From: Lumnitzera littorea
Lineage: Eukaryota; Streptophyta; Magnoliopsida; Myrtales; Combretaceae
Length of the DNA: 64,000 nt
Reading direction: 5' to 3'
NCBI GenBank assembly: GCA_024138015.1
Contig: JAMXBB010000002.1
Span: 13,302,040 to 13,366,039, forward strand
In this document: positions 11,801-24,078 of the stretch, in pieces
Layout of the letters: each line of letters opens with the position of its first letter
Position numbering within the stretch: the stretch's first letter is position 1
Translations under genes and position numbers: made by a program
The notes under the pieces: model-generated
What the model was told of the DNA's origin: nothing
Seen by the model: the letters and a program-made list of their open reading frames with translations, nothing else
Database searches by the model: none

Positions 11801-14758
11801 ATTTATTACTTATTTAAGTTTAGCTATTTATGTATGAAAATAGCTGTTATTAGAACTGCTTTAATTTAAAAATTTCAGTAATAAAATGAAAAGATTCTTA
11901 TGGAGAAGAATTTCTTAAGATGCTCATTTGCCACTTTAAGGACCCATAAAGATTCCTTAGCGATAAAAATGACCTTAACAAATGTTTTTGCTGCTTGAAA
12001 GTATAAATGTCAATTAATAAATTGCACATCTAGTAAAAAGGGGGGAAAAGGGAAGAACATTACAAAAACGTGAATTATGCATGATGAGTTCGCATCATTT
12101 TCAATTTTTATTTCTATCAATTTTCGCTCAATTTCAGAGTTAATTGTGGAGATTGTTCAAGCTCTTGAACTAATTCGTCATATTATCTGTTTCTTTTAAA
12201 ATTTCAATCATGGCAACGAGACTTATTAAAACAATATGTCGGAGATGGACGCGGATCCATTTCCAAAGTTGAGATTGTCTGATGTACCGTTTGCGTTGGC
12301 TGATCAAGGAGTCTAGGGTGTGTTTAAAACGGGGGATTCCAAAAAAAAAAAAAGATGAAAGAAAATATTATTACAAGAAAGAGAAAATATAATGCACTGT
12401 CAGTTCTGATTTCTATTGAGATTTGTCGTATGCATGCACTGGACCATATTCATTTCGAGGTGTAGATTTATTAGTGGGAATCCGACCAGTCCTGACTAGG
12501 ATCATGTTAAGGGGTGTCCTCCCCCTTCAATGCTTAAATGACGCAGTCGAAAAGACAGGTCTGCCGACAAATTTATGAAACTGGTTTAGGAAAATTAACG
12601 ATTGTCATTGTACTTCTATTTCACTCCACAACAATTGATGCAAGCATTAATGATTCGGTCTTCATAATCTTCAATTCTCTGATAATTTCATTGTATTTTT
12701 GATGATCAAAGATCTCATGCGTTCCCAACGCATATATCTCGAAATGATTTAAATTATCAAACGTTGAGTATGATTGTATAACATGGCTTAGTATCATATG
12801 ATTATTAGAAAATGTTTATTTTAGTGAAACTATGATTATAAAAAAAAAAAATAATCCTACTTGATTCTCTTTTGGCATATTTGATTGACTTGGTAAAGAT
12901 GGAATAGAATTATTAGTCCATTCCTATTTACTTTTGAGTAAAATTGTTGGAATAATTGTTTTACTAGCAATTCATTTACAAAGTTAAGGGAATAGTTTTT
13001 TTTTTTCTTTTCTTTTTTTTGGCATATTTGTAAATTTATCCATAAGATCTTAAAAAAATTATAAAAAGTAATTATTACTTGTTTATTTCATTTTTAAAGA
13101 ATTGTAATTTTCTTCCTATCTTATTCTATTCTATAATCCAAACGTGTTGTTTGTGTATTATTATTCGAATATTACACAAATTACATTGTTTGGAGTTAAA
13201 TAGAGCTTTGAGAAAAGATAATCATAGTTGCTTGGTCGGAGGAAGAATGTGTAGAGAGATGAATAGAAGTTGGGGTGTTTTCTTGTCAAAGCAAGTTTCC
13301 AATAATGTCCTTCCTCGATTCAATTTGATTTAGAAGAAAATGAAAATATACGGACTCTATTGTAAATTCACAAATTAAAAAACAAAAAGAATTAGTAAAG
13401 GCTTAATAAGATAGGTATTATTTTTTTAATAATATTAAATAAAAAGTTTGTTTGTTTTTTTTTTCTTTTTTTGAACTTTAACATTTTACCTGTATTCTAA
13501 TCTCTTAAACCGTGCATCATGCAAATGAATTTATTTATTGATCAGGTGCACTACAGCCACTTGAGGAAATTTTCCTTCATTCTTGGCAATATCCATTTAT
13601 CCTAGTGAGTGGACGCTACAAAAAATTGTATGATTATCTTGAAAAGCAAGCTAAAGAGACGATTCAAAGAGGCGAAACAGAGTTCGGACTCACAAACCAA
13701 GAAGCAGTTCACAACTTGCTCTTCGTATTAGGTTTCAATGCCTATGGAGGTTTCTCTATCTTCCTTCCATCGGTAATGAGCTACATAGGAAGCGACACCA
13801 CCGGGTTGCAAGAAAGATTGAGGAAAGAAGTACGAGAAAAATGTGGATCAACGTTGAGTTTCGAATCAATTAAGGATATGGAACTTGTGAAATCGGTTGT
13901 ATATGAAAGTCTTCGATATAGCCCCCCTGTTCCTACTCAGTATGCCCGAGCTAGGAAGGATTTCCAATTGACATCACATGACTCAGTCTTTAACGTCAAG
14001 AAAGGTAAGCTAATTTTCTGCATTTAAAGCAAAAATCAAAGGCCTTCATATCTCAGCGAAATTTTTTAGGAAATTGTAGTAAGAAGTGTCTTTATCCACG
14101 AATCTATTCGAAGCATTTGTCGATAAGATGAGGTTGAAACCCCCAAATTTGGTGAATTCTCTTGCGGCTAAGTCATATAAATAGAAGCAGATTGAATCCC
14201 TTTTACTTTTGGACCCATTTTGGAAGAAAAATAGTTTTATATATTCGAAATTCTTAGAATCCGCTATAAACCATATGAGAAATGAAAAGTACTCGATATA
14301 TAAAACGAAAAACATACGTGATTTCTCCTACATATCCATATTTCCACTTTAGATGCTTGATTTTCTTTCTTTTTCTTTTTTGTTTATCCTTTTCTTTCTT
14401 TCAAATTACGTGTAATATTCATTTTTTGTTATTTTATCGGAACCCTCTCATTAATACCAATTTGTTTTCAGGTGAGTTGCTATGCGGGTATCAAAAGATA
14501 GCCATGAGAGACCCAAAAGTATTTGATGATCCGGACACTTTTAAGCCAGACCGGTTCAAGGACAACCCCGAGCTACTAAACTACCTATATTGGTCGAATG
14601 GACCGCAAACCGGGTCACCCAGCGAGGCGAACAAGCAATGTGCCGGGAAGGACTACGTGACACAAACTGCATGTCTCTTTGTTGCTTACTTGTTTCAGAG
14701 ATATGATTCATTTACCTACTCTTCGGGCAAAATCACTGCACTGCAGAAGGCAACTTAG
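5781..14758 (+). CDS. CYP74: CYP74 family cytochrome P450 (CYP74C-like allene oxide synthase / hydroperoxide lyase type), 4 exons
   Basis: Exons read as 5781-6233, 11026-11302, 13546-14004 and 14472-14758; all introns are GT-AG and the joined frame is open for 491 aa, a normal length for the family. CYP74 enzymes rearrange fatty-acid hydroperoxides without O2 or a reductase, yielding allene oxides, aldehydes or divinyl ethers (oxylipin/jasmonate and volatile pathways). Visible landmarks are the N-terminal IPGSYGWPLLG, the I-helix motif FNAYGG (307-312), ExxR (E364-R367), PPVPTQYARARKDF just after it, and the heme-binding NKQCAGKD with the ligand Cys453. The C-terminal SNGPQTG precedes the Cys loop as is usual in CYP74. 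The first ~35 residues are Ser/Thr/Pro-rich and could be a weak plastid-targeting segment. The overall resemblance, from family knowledge, is to the CYP74C group, whose members include 9/13-AOS, HPL and DES activities. Sequence reading alone does not settle which reaction it performs. The ATG at 5781 is the first in frame. Confidence 0.9.
5850..10145 (+). repeat. Downstream copy of the CYP74 exon 1/intron 1 duplication
   Basis: This is the partner of the block at 1-5250. It includes 5850-6233 of exon 1 and most of intron 1. Similarity is high in the exon and patchy in the intron. The segment from about 10150 to the exon 2 acceptor at 11025 is not represented in the upstream copy, so the breakpoint lies there. 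Confidence 0.6.
6234..11025 (+). other. Intron 1 of the CYP74 gene (4.8 kb)
   Basis: GT donor GTACGT at 6234; acceptor ending ACAG at 11025. The intron is AT-rich and holds an AG microsatellite (7895-7920), TA microsatellites (about 8812-8833, 9012-9028, 9734-9752) and a C/T-rich stretch around 7480-7620. No gene is visible inside it. Open frames such as 7741-8007 only run through the AG repeat. Confidence 0.7.
7895..7921. repeat. (AG)n microsatellite
   Basis: Thirteen uninterrupted AG units lie in intron 1 of the CYP74 gene; a possible polymorphic marker. Confidence 0.9.
11303..13545 (+). other. Intron 2 of the CYP74 gene (2.2 kb)
   Basis: Donor GTAAGA at 11303, acceptor ATCAG at 13545; the split glycine codon (G|GT) restores the CYP74 frame. 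It contains the direct repeat at 11492-11783. A small open frame at 12236-12316 (26 aa, starting MSEMDADPFPK) reads like coding sequence but is isolated and unrecognised. Confidence 0.7.
11492..11783 (+). repeat. Direct tandem duplication, ~130 and ~157 bp units, inside intron 2
   Basis: Unit 1 (11492-11621) and unit 2 (11627-11783) share TACAATAGTCATGACGG, TCTTTTAACCTGGGTTT and the final ACAAGCACCAGTTCTTAGTT. Unit 2 carries an extra ~27 bp segment around 11716-11745 that contains a small inverted repeat (ATCTCC/GGAGAT). This is a local duplication with no coding role. Confidence 0.8.
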
Positions 14759-16296
14759 AATGACAGAAAGTGGATTTACATGCTGGGAATTGTGTAAAAC
14801 ATGTCTTATGCTGTGGTCCGTCTTATTGAAAAGTAGGGCTGGAAATTCATGTTAGTGGATCCTGTCCTGTGTTTCTATGGGTGTCAAATTCGTATTAGTG
14901 ATTATAAATAATTAAGATACGGTACAATAGTGTTTATTCGTGTCTTAAACGTGTTATCTTATCGTGTATTGTATTGTTTCTCATGTTTTCTCTTTATAAT
15001 CAGGTAGATAATTGTTTCGTATCGTGTTTCATGTATGGTGTTGTGTTAGCAATTGCCAACCTTGTTGGAAGGGATGAGCATGTTGTTGTTCTTGTCCAAT
15101 GAATAAAAAGAACAAATGTGAAATAAATATGATTATGGGGGCAAAATACTTTATTTTCTCTGAAGTGAAAATTTAGACGTTTTATTTGAGTTGTATCCAA
15201 TCTCTGAAGTTTTTCTGTTTTTTTTTTTTTTTGTTTTTTGGGTTTGAATATTAATTATAGTTGGACAAATATACGTCAACGAATGGAGAGGAATAAATAA
15301 GTCAAATGAATTTCTTTATATGAATAGAACATAATTATCATATGAAGGATTTGATAGATGCTACCCTCAAAGCCATACTTTTTGCTTTATGATCTATATA
15401 TTCAACTAAGGCCTCTCGTGCATCAAATTAGAAACTCAGCTTTGAACATTGGGTTTATAATGGGAAGGATAAGGATCTGTATGGCATTGACTTAAAGAAC
15501 CGTAACCGCAAGTGGATGTATGGATGGATCAAATTAAGTACTGATAAGTCTATACTAACCAATATCGTCATAATTGGACGAGTTTCGAAGGATATCTAAG
15601 GTAAACGGGTATTGTGTTTTGCAAAGAAACTAGGAAAATTAAACTTCCTATTAGCAAAATTTTGGGGCATACATAAGCGTTCATCATTATATTTAAAGAG
15701 GTTTTCTTAATACTGAGATTAATGTGGATTCATATGCTGTTGTTGCTTCATTATGTGAAGTGTTCAAAGGGGAAAATACCCTCCACTTTTAGGGAATCAA
15801 GATTGACAGGGTAATTGAAAGAAGTGAAACGTTTTCCAACAAATAGGTTAAAAGGACTCAAAACATGAAAGAAGAAGATTTCAGTCTTTGCATGCATCTT
15901 TGTTGTCTTATTTATTAGGTTATTTATTATTGTTATTATTTATTTATTAATCTACTTTTTTTTTTTTTTTGACAGAATATCTTTGTTAAATTTGCTGAAA
16001 CAATTTCTTGTTTAATTTTAGTATTTGTACTCTGTAGAGAGATCACTTGTTTGCACTTTCCAATGGATCTCTAAGGTAGTCGAACCGTTCCGGCCCATTT
16101 TAAGATTCCCGAATGGAAAGGCCCAAACAACCCGGAAAATAAAATTTGAAAAAACACTTTCCCATCACCTTAAACGACATCGACATCGTTCTAATTATCT
16201 CCAACTTCCCGGTGCTCCCTCTCCTCCCCTCTCTGTCTGTCATTAATATTACACTTCTCAGCTGAAACTGGAAAACCTAAAATCCCCAAATCCAAA
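14759..16296. other. Intergenic region between CYP74 and the zinc-ribbon gene
   Basis: The first ~350 bp would be the CYP74 3' UTR; an AATAAA signal is at 15102-15107. I see no gene in the middle. The last ~250 bp become pyrimidine-rich (about 16200-16260, CT-rich runs), typical of a plant core promoter or 5' UTR Y-patch ahead of the next gene. No clear TATA box was found. Confidence 0.5.
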
Positions 16297-19200
16297 ATGC
16301 CATACGCGATCCAAAACGAAACCCTAAACAACCTACAGATCTTACTCCGAAACCAAGCCCAAATCCCTTCCTACGACCCAAACGACGCGTCTCTTCCATC
16401 TCTACGCTCTTTCGGTGCCGCAGTCTCACAGTTCGATCCTTCCGAACCCAATTTCCGGTGCAAGCATTGCAATGGAAAGTTGCTTAGAGGAAAAGAATCC
16501 TTGTTCTGCGTTTTTTGTGGTAAAGAACAGTTTGATCCTAAATCTCCTCCTGATCCTATTAATTTCAGGTCTACGATTGGATATAAATGGTTGCTTGAGT
16601 CCTTGAAATTGGAAGGATCGGTAAGTAGTTCTTATTACTTTTTTTTTTTCTTTTTTTCAATCGTAGCTACTGTTTGGTTTTTCGAGAAAATTTGAGCGGA
16701 AGTTGGAATTTGTGTAGTTGTCATCCCCTTAGTTATGTCTGTAGTCGCGCAAATTGCCATGTGGGAAGAAAAAAGAAAAAAGTAATGGGTGCTGTATTGG
16801 TTAATAATTACAATTGACATTTGTGATCGGTTGAGATATGGATGCGATACTTTATCTCTAATTACTCTTATCAGTTTAGGAAAACTAGTAATGACATGGC
16901 CGAGGCAGATTTGGCACGTTCACCACCCTTCTGATGGAACAGGATCGGTCTCTCATGAAATGTAGAATGTTCAGCCACTGATTTGGCAAAGAAATAATTT
17001 GATTCTAAAATTGTGTATAAGGATTGCTCTTGCTCACTTGTGTAATTGGGAGGTGAACCGATATGTTTGTGCGTGTAAAAGATGATGACTTTTTGATGGA
17101 TTAAGACAAATGAGGATGAAGAATAGCAAGATATGATTCAATGGGCAGTGTGCAAACGAAATTGTTTTAGAGGTGCTACAAGGAATTTGGGGTGGAAATT
17201 GGAGATACGCATTTATTGGACTTAGGGGGCATGTGATGTATTTGATCCATACTGAATGACCTTAGGAGGAAGGAGGTTTAACTTGCTTTTATGGTTAAAC
17301 AAGGGCTGCGTTTGCTTTTTTTCACAGTGATCTGCATTGAAAGAAAATAGGACAAGATATAATACCATAGGATATGGTGGATCAAATATATCTCACTTTT
17401 ATTTTTGCACTACGACAAAAGCTAAACCATTTGGCCTACCTAATGATAAAAATGTCCTTTATCCATTTGATACCCTAAAATGTCATTTTATGGGGTAAAT
17501 TGAATGCTGATATTCTATCCAGATGCATGCATCTAACCATGACCTTTAAGGGTAGAGTGGTGATTGTAATATCTCTATTTGGTAAGTAGTGATTAGCTAG
17601 TGTATATAGAGCACTCTGGCGGATTGGCTTTCCTGAGAAAATGGATATTTTCTTGCAGTTTTATTTGTCCTGAAGATCTTGGCAAAATGAAACAAAGTTT
17701 CCTAGTTGTCCTAAAGGAGAGAATGAAAAACAGCAGCAGGTTGCAGCAGGAATAGAGTGCAAAGGTTTTTATATGGTGTAAGGCCAATTAATAAGTTTTG
17801 CATCAATTAAATCTATGATGATGAGAATGGTTCTTCATCATCATTCCTACATTTTGTTTCTGATGTGCTACTTTATTTTCTCTTTTCCCCTGAATATTGA
17901 CTATATGTGTGGAAGATCAGCTTTGTTGTAAATTGTTTGATTGATCTTATAGTTTGTAATCACATTCTCTCGTGTAGCTTTCACAGTGGTTGGTATGGCA
18001 GTTTGCAATGAGCTCCTTGTCTTATGCTGTGCAGTTAGGGGCTTAATGAAGATAATGGCTAACAAAATTGATTTGTTTGCAGGAGACTGTTGTGCTGGAT
18101 TCTGATGCTAAAGATTCTAAGAGAGGGCAAAATACACCGAAAGAAACAATCTCTATTTCTGATCTACTAAATTTGGAAATCAAATGGTCTCCAAAGCCTG
18201 ATATTCCTACAACCAGTGCTTCCACCGAGGTACGTTCAGAGCAGAAAGGTTCGTTGAAACTTGGTGAAGTTGACTTCGACAATTTCTTCGCTGAACCAAA
18301 AAGAAAGTTTACTTCTTTGGTATCTGTGGAGCCTTTTCCAGTTCACTGGCAGGAGCACGTTATGGAGATAAATGCTTTTCAAGGTTCTGGAGATCTGAGT
18401 TTATTTGAGAATGTTCAACCTTCGGCTATGCCCAAACAGTCTTCACAACAACAGAGTGGAGATCTTTCTGCTGCTCGGGAGGCAGGGTTTTGGTTTGCTG
18501 GTTCTGGCAATCTTACTAAAGATTCGGGATCATCAGACCCATTTGCGGGTTCTGCAGTAGATTTGTTTGCACCTGAAGATTCTGGATCATCTGACCTGTT
18601 TGCAAATTCTGTGGCTGATTTGTCTGCACATATGGATGCGATCTTTGGATCAGGAAAAGAATCTAGCAGTTTTAATGTGAAGAATGGGCAACCTTCTGCT
18701 CCCTCAGCTGCAGTTGATTGGTTTCATGATGATCCAAGGGATGCTTCAACTTCTAGAACAGTAGGCCATTCTGAGCAGTATCAAAAGGTTGTTAATTTTG
18801 ATGATGCTAAGACTGAGGGGGCAACTGCTAGCTCTTTCGATATTGATTGGATTCAAAATGATCAGTGGCATACTTCCAGTACTAGTGCACATCAGAGAAA
18901 ATCTGTTGATACAAATGATGAATCCTTTGATGATTGGAATGACTTTACTAGCTCTACTAGTCCTGCTAGTCATCCAAATAGTTCTTTGAAAGATAATGTT
19001 GATCGCGGGACACCTGAGAAAACAACAGAGTTAAATTTTTTTGATTCTCCTAGCAAGTCCAAAGAGATGGACTATGGCCACTCTGATCAAGCTGATCTCC
19101 TTTCGGGGACATCCGACCATCAACATGACTTGTTTGACAGGGGTTCTATAAAACCTGAAGCATCTGTCTCTACTTGGTGTGTAAATATGGGCAGAACTTT

Positions 19201-20065
19201 TTTTATGCTTCAATCTGTGTGATGGAAAAACATGTCCGGTAGCTGCATACTTGCAAACATATTTTGTTAGCATTAAGTGCATTTGGCTCTTTAGTGATGG
19301 TATAACTTCATCTCACACTATGAAAGATTCATATTAACTCACGTAATACCCCTCCTACCTGAAAATGACTTGGGTTAGTGCATAATCCTTGTACAGAAAG
19401 GTGCATGAAATTAAAAAAAAAAAATAAAAAAAGAAGTATAATAATGACAGCTGTTATTGTTAAATTAGAGGATATGGTGATATCATCTACTAGGAAACTT
19501 TAGAATGATTGCAAAACCTTCTTTACTTATGCCAAAAGATGGAGGGGAAAAAAAATAGAACTTCAAGATGACCAGGCAAATAGCTGGTAAAAAGTTTGGG
19601 AAAAGACAGACATGTATTGTGCCTCATTTTCTGCAGAACATCTGAGTCATAGAAGATCTAGTGCTTGTCTGTAGTGTGCTGTATTTGCTGAAATAAAAGT
19701 TGGGATCAGTTGTTTTAGTTCTTGTTGTTGTGGTGGGAAATTTTGCCATCAATACTGCTATGAAGATGCAGTTTATATTTCTTTGGTGGGATACTAGCAT
19801 GGTCTTTTTACCTCCTCCTTGCTTTTCTGTTTCATAGATTCCAACTTCCTATTCTCATATATTCTGTTACTTATTTAGGATGGACGACACAAATGCTAAA
19901 GATGGAAGCAATATAGAGCCTGTGAAAGAAAAAGGTAATGTAACTGAGATGCAAGCGAATGATGTCAAGATGCTTGTTTCTCAGATGTCTGATCTCTCTT
20001 TCATGCTCGATAGCAATCTTTCAATCCCCCACAAATCTGAGCATTCTGATGTTAATCCAAACTGA
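16297..20065 (+). CDS. Uncharacterised plant zinc-ribbon protein (DUF7815-like), 3 exons
   Basis: Exons read as 16297-16620, 18083-19176 and 19879-20065, giving an uninterrupted 534-aa frame; the second junction splits a Trp codon (TG|G). The N-terminus (about 1-108) carries two CxxC pairs, C55/C58 and C71/C74, spaced like a small zinc ribbon (CKHCNGK...CVFCG), followed by a conserved-looking segment ending LLESLKLEGS. The rest is acidic, Ser/Asp-rich and probably disordered. It has near-repeats of DSGSSDPFAGS / DSGSSDLFANS and three tryptophan-acidic motifs (VDWFHDD, IDWIQND, DDWNDF). The last exon encodes a short C-terminal segment (DVKMLVSQMSDLSFML) that could be a helical interaction motif. 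The resemblance to the plant DUF7815 family is from memory. Biochemical function is unknown; DPF and WxxF motifs raise the possibility of adaptor-ear binding. The ATG follows AATCCAAA and begins the only long frame. Confidence 0.85.
16621..18082 (+). other. Intron 1 of the zinc-ribbon gene (1.46 kb)
   Basis: Donor GTAAGT at 16621; acceptor TTTGCAG ending at 18082, phase 0. It starts with a T-rich tract. No internal gene or repeat stands out. Confidence 0.8.
19177..19878 (+). other. Intron 2 of the zinc-ribbon gene (0.7 kb)
   Basis: Donor GTGTGT at 19177; acceptor TTATTTAG ending at 19878. If the intron were retained, the frame would run on for only a few residues (CVNMGRTFFMLQSV) to a stop at about 19220, yielding a protein without the C-terminal segment. 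Confidence 0.75.
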
Positions 20066-23000
20066 GTCTCTCCCTTCGAAAATTTTTTCTGTGATAGTTA
20101 ATATTGTAATGTAGTCGTTATAGTTTTTGTCTCCCTTTTGTTAATTGATCCAGCTGCCATTGTGGTTTTTCTTTGTTTGGTGTTTATCTCTGTTATCATT
20201 TAAGGCTTGTACAAACTATTTTTACATCCAAATTTCGCATTTACGAAAGTAGAGCACCATATTGCTTATGATGGATTCAGACACGTGAATAAATTACTCA
20301 ACTGATGTGGCTTCAAAGGACTTTGAGGTGAGGTGAGAACTTTATTTTGTTTTTCTTTTTAAATTTTTTTTCTTGCAATCAATATGTATTCTTGGTGTTT
20401 GATGCTGTGAAAATAAATCTAACTTAGAATTTATTTTGTGATATCATTTGCAGGCTTATACAGGGAACAATAGTAGGCAAGCGAAAAAACAGTTATTCCA
20501 TATAACACCAACTCTCACTTACACAAACTCTCTCAATCTTAGTTCTCGTTGATGGTTTACGAATTATCCTACTTTCCTTTTAATGCTAATAATTAATTGA
20601 GTGGGAATACTGGGATTCAGATGGCTTGTTTCCAAATTTAAAATTCGGTTTCGTTTGTGGTTCTTTATGTTTTTCTAATTGAAGAGCTAGATTAAGAAAA
20701 TGGCTGAGATGTGATTGTATATGGCGCGTTGTTGGTTACCAAACTCTATGATTCCAGAATATTAGCAAAGCTTTTTGTTCGTGAAGTTTACGAAATAATT
20801 CTGGGAATTAATTATTTAGAGATGTCAGCGAGTGAATCGTCCCTCGTACATTTGTCACAATTCTCATATTGAGATTGCTTCGTTAAAGTGAAACAACCTT
20901 CTTATTGCTGCTTATATAGAAACTTTGGGATGAATTGCAGTGTCTTAATGCTCTCCCAACATGTTTTTCTTTATCCTTCTTCTCTCTTTTTTGGGTATAT
21001 GGATGATTGTCGGTGCGATTTACTAAATAAATGAATTGATTATGAGCCAAGAAACTGGTTGCTGCAAACGTCATTATTCGTATTAACTATATTCGCGATG
21101 CAATTTCACTTACGGATCCTTTTCCCCTTATTGGTAATTTTGCTTGTAATGATAATATAGAAGGTAAACAAATTGTGGGCATCGGTCGTTCAGGCCATAT
21201 GACCCTCGAAGATAATTTTTCGTTTACACACCTTTATCATCAAAATTAATTCCAATATAATGACCCCATACGTAGAAATAGGTCAGAAATTTTAGACATT
21301 AGAACTCATGAAATTTCAAGCCAGGTTTTGTGCTGTGAGCAAGACTTAGAGTCCGGAACAAAACAGGCCATTGCAAAAGCAATGATTACATGTGAGAATA
21401 ATGTCGCGTGCTCAAACCAAGAAAGATCACTTCCAATGAACTGCATAGACAATTCATAGGGAAGGAATTCCTCCACTGTTACTGGTGGCAATTTTGATAA
21501 TTCCACTGTTTCTTCAGTTTACAATGATGTAACAAAGGAAAAGGTAGATGGATAGTTTATCATTAAAAATGAAAAGAAAAGAATAACCCCAAATGTGCAA
21601 AATTTTCGTTTATTTCTTAATTTTCAACGAAAAATATTATAAGATTATGGCAACTAAGATAAGATTATGGAATAGAGATTGTTCAACAAACTCTTATAAG
21701 CAATTTTTATTCCAAATGAACACACTTGAAAATTTAGATTTATTATAACAAAAATGGTATAGACTCCTCTTTAAAGTATACCCTTACTAATCTAGAAAGT
21801 TTTAGAAAGAATATATCCTTATAACAACATTCTTGATCAATAGATTACCTATGTCTAAACTATTTGTTTTCGAGGGATACAATAATTCTAAACCGATATA
21901 AGCTTCTGCTTTGCTTTGTTCAATGAAAAGATTGGTCACTCTTTGTTCACGTGATAGTGGAAGGTAATACTTGTAGTTGCTACAATATATCTCCCATTGA
22001 TAGCAGGAATTAATAGAAATCAATGAGAACGAGATCGTAGATTTGAGACTTCGTTCCTCAATGAGCTTTCATAGTTAACGGATGTTGAACTTGAGAAGTC
22101 CAAGACGAACAGAGTTTCCTCAACCTCATTATCTTACATTGCCTAGAGATGATGGTTTCTTCGATTTCTTTCGTCGAATTATTAGTCAATGCTCCATTCT
22201 ATAGCCAAGTAAATTAGACATTTAAGACAAAAATCATTGGTGGTTCCTTCAAATTGTTCATATTCCCCCAAGTTCCTTGCTTGTGGAATATTGTGATCAA
22301 TTCACTTGGCAAAGCATAAATCTCTTTTCTCATCGATAATTTCATGTCTTTGAGGATCTCCAACTTGAGGCGGTTTATAAAAACATATCTAATTTATAAT
22401 TTATTTTTTATATGCTGTCATAAATAAAATAGTCGTTTAGAAAAGATGAAATAAATAGTTATTAGTTATTGCAATTGTTTTCTTAACCCTTATGTATATA
22501 GTATATATATATCTCTTCTAACACTTGTTGATTGCCATATTAATACTTAGAAATTTGCTTTTCATGGATAGTCCAACTCTAAATATACCTATGGATATCC
22601 TTAGTTCTAAAGAAAGAAGCCGAGACCTAAATTTTCTTGTCTCATGGTTTAAGTAACATCAGGCACTTACATGGTTCTATCACAGAAGGAAGCAAAAAGT
22701 AGGCCAAGTTATATTTGCTCAAGAATTTTAACCATGAAAAAAAAAAGGTAAATTGACAAAATAGTCAAGGAATTACAAATTTACTAAAAGAAATAATTTA
22801 TATTCAAATGATATTCTTTTTTTTTTTAGTATTTCTAATGTAACAATTATATAAAGTTATCATAAAAAAAATAGTTAAATACTTATATCTATGTTAAATT
22901 GCTCTTTGTACTTGTAATTTCTTTTTTAATTATTTTTCTGATCTATTTTTGTTAAAAACAAATCTTATGTAACTTTTTTATTTATTAATATAATTTTTTT

Positions 23001-23374
23001 TCTAAATTAATAGTTAATTTTCATTTAATATTTATGCATAATAAAAAGTTTTTCCTATCTTATTGAACCTTAGAAATTATTGTAGGCCAAATCATTACCA
23101 AGATCATTTGATATATAAGATGCAATATGATTACTATATAATTTTAGTAATAACTTAATTAAAGTAAGTTCCATTCTCCAATTATACGTTTTTAGATCCG
23201 TCCTTACTGTAAGGATTATCAATAGCAATAAATAGTATTGAGATAGGTATATATTTTCAAAAGTTTCGAGAGATAAAAAGCAAAATAGTAAAATCAAAAG
23301 GTTTACCAGTACTTTGATCAATAGCTTTAGGATTATACTTACAACGTTGCTAATATTATGTGGACGTGTAAAGA
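20066..23374. other. Intergenic region between convergent genes
   Basis: This separates the 3' ends of the plus-strand zinc-ribbon gene and the minus-strand CSL gene. The first few hundred bases are probably 3' UTR. A 66-codon minus-strand frame at 21306-21506 (starting MELSKLPPVTVEEFLPYEL) has protein-like composition but no family I recognise, and no neighbouring exons could be joined to it. AT-rich sequence follows toward 23.3 kb. Confidence 0.5.
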
Positions 23375-24046
23375 CTAAAGAGAACGTATTAAGTTCATCC
23401 TACAAAAGCTAACAAAAACCATAGCTAGAATAGCAGCCTTGCCAATGGTGGGAAAAGGGAGACCATATGGCCCCTTTCCAAACAACCCCTTGACGAATGG
23501 CAAGAAGGTTAATAGCAACCACACTGAACACACAACTTCGCCTATGCCAGAGCCATATCCACCTTGCCTTGGCGGTTGTAACCCAGATAATGCTATTAAT
23601 AGAGCGCTCAAGTGCACGAACATGAGTGTAGTTCCTGGAATAAAAGCAGGTGATTCATCGAAGGTGAACCTTCCAGTATCCACATTGTTGCTGTCACTAG
23701 AACTGGATTGCTCTTTCTTTGTCACTTCAAATGCTGTCTCTGATATTCCTAACAGTTTGAGTATTACATTTAGAACTGCTAAAGTCCATGCACATACGGA
23801 GGTTATCCTCTGCATTTTTATGTTGTTCCACCATGTACGTATTGGCAAGCCGATCGCGAGGTACTCTGCTATGCAATACGCGTTATAGATCAAGAAAATG
23901 GAAGCTGGTATCAAAATGGCAGGGACCTGTGATAATAAATCATCAGTGGTCCATTTCACTATTCATTACGAAAACATATCACTGTTAAAGTATGAACTAC
24001 ATGGATTAAAAAGAAGTAGGAAAAGATATAGGTTTATCTTCCACTG

Positions 24047-24078
<32 letters not shown>

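Noticed and set aside
16415..16606. Overlapping 63-codon frame within exon 1 of the zinc-ribbon gene
   Set aside because: Out-of-frame shadow of the real exon, which has the CxxC pairs and conserved frame.
23439..23888. 149-codon plus-strand open frame
   Set aside because: It lies exactly opposite exon 9 of the CSL gene; it is a shadow of that coding sequence with no family resemblance.
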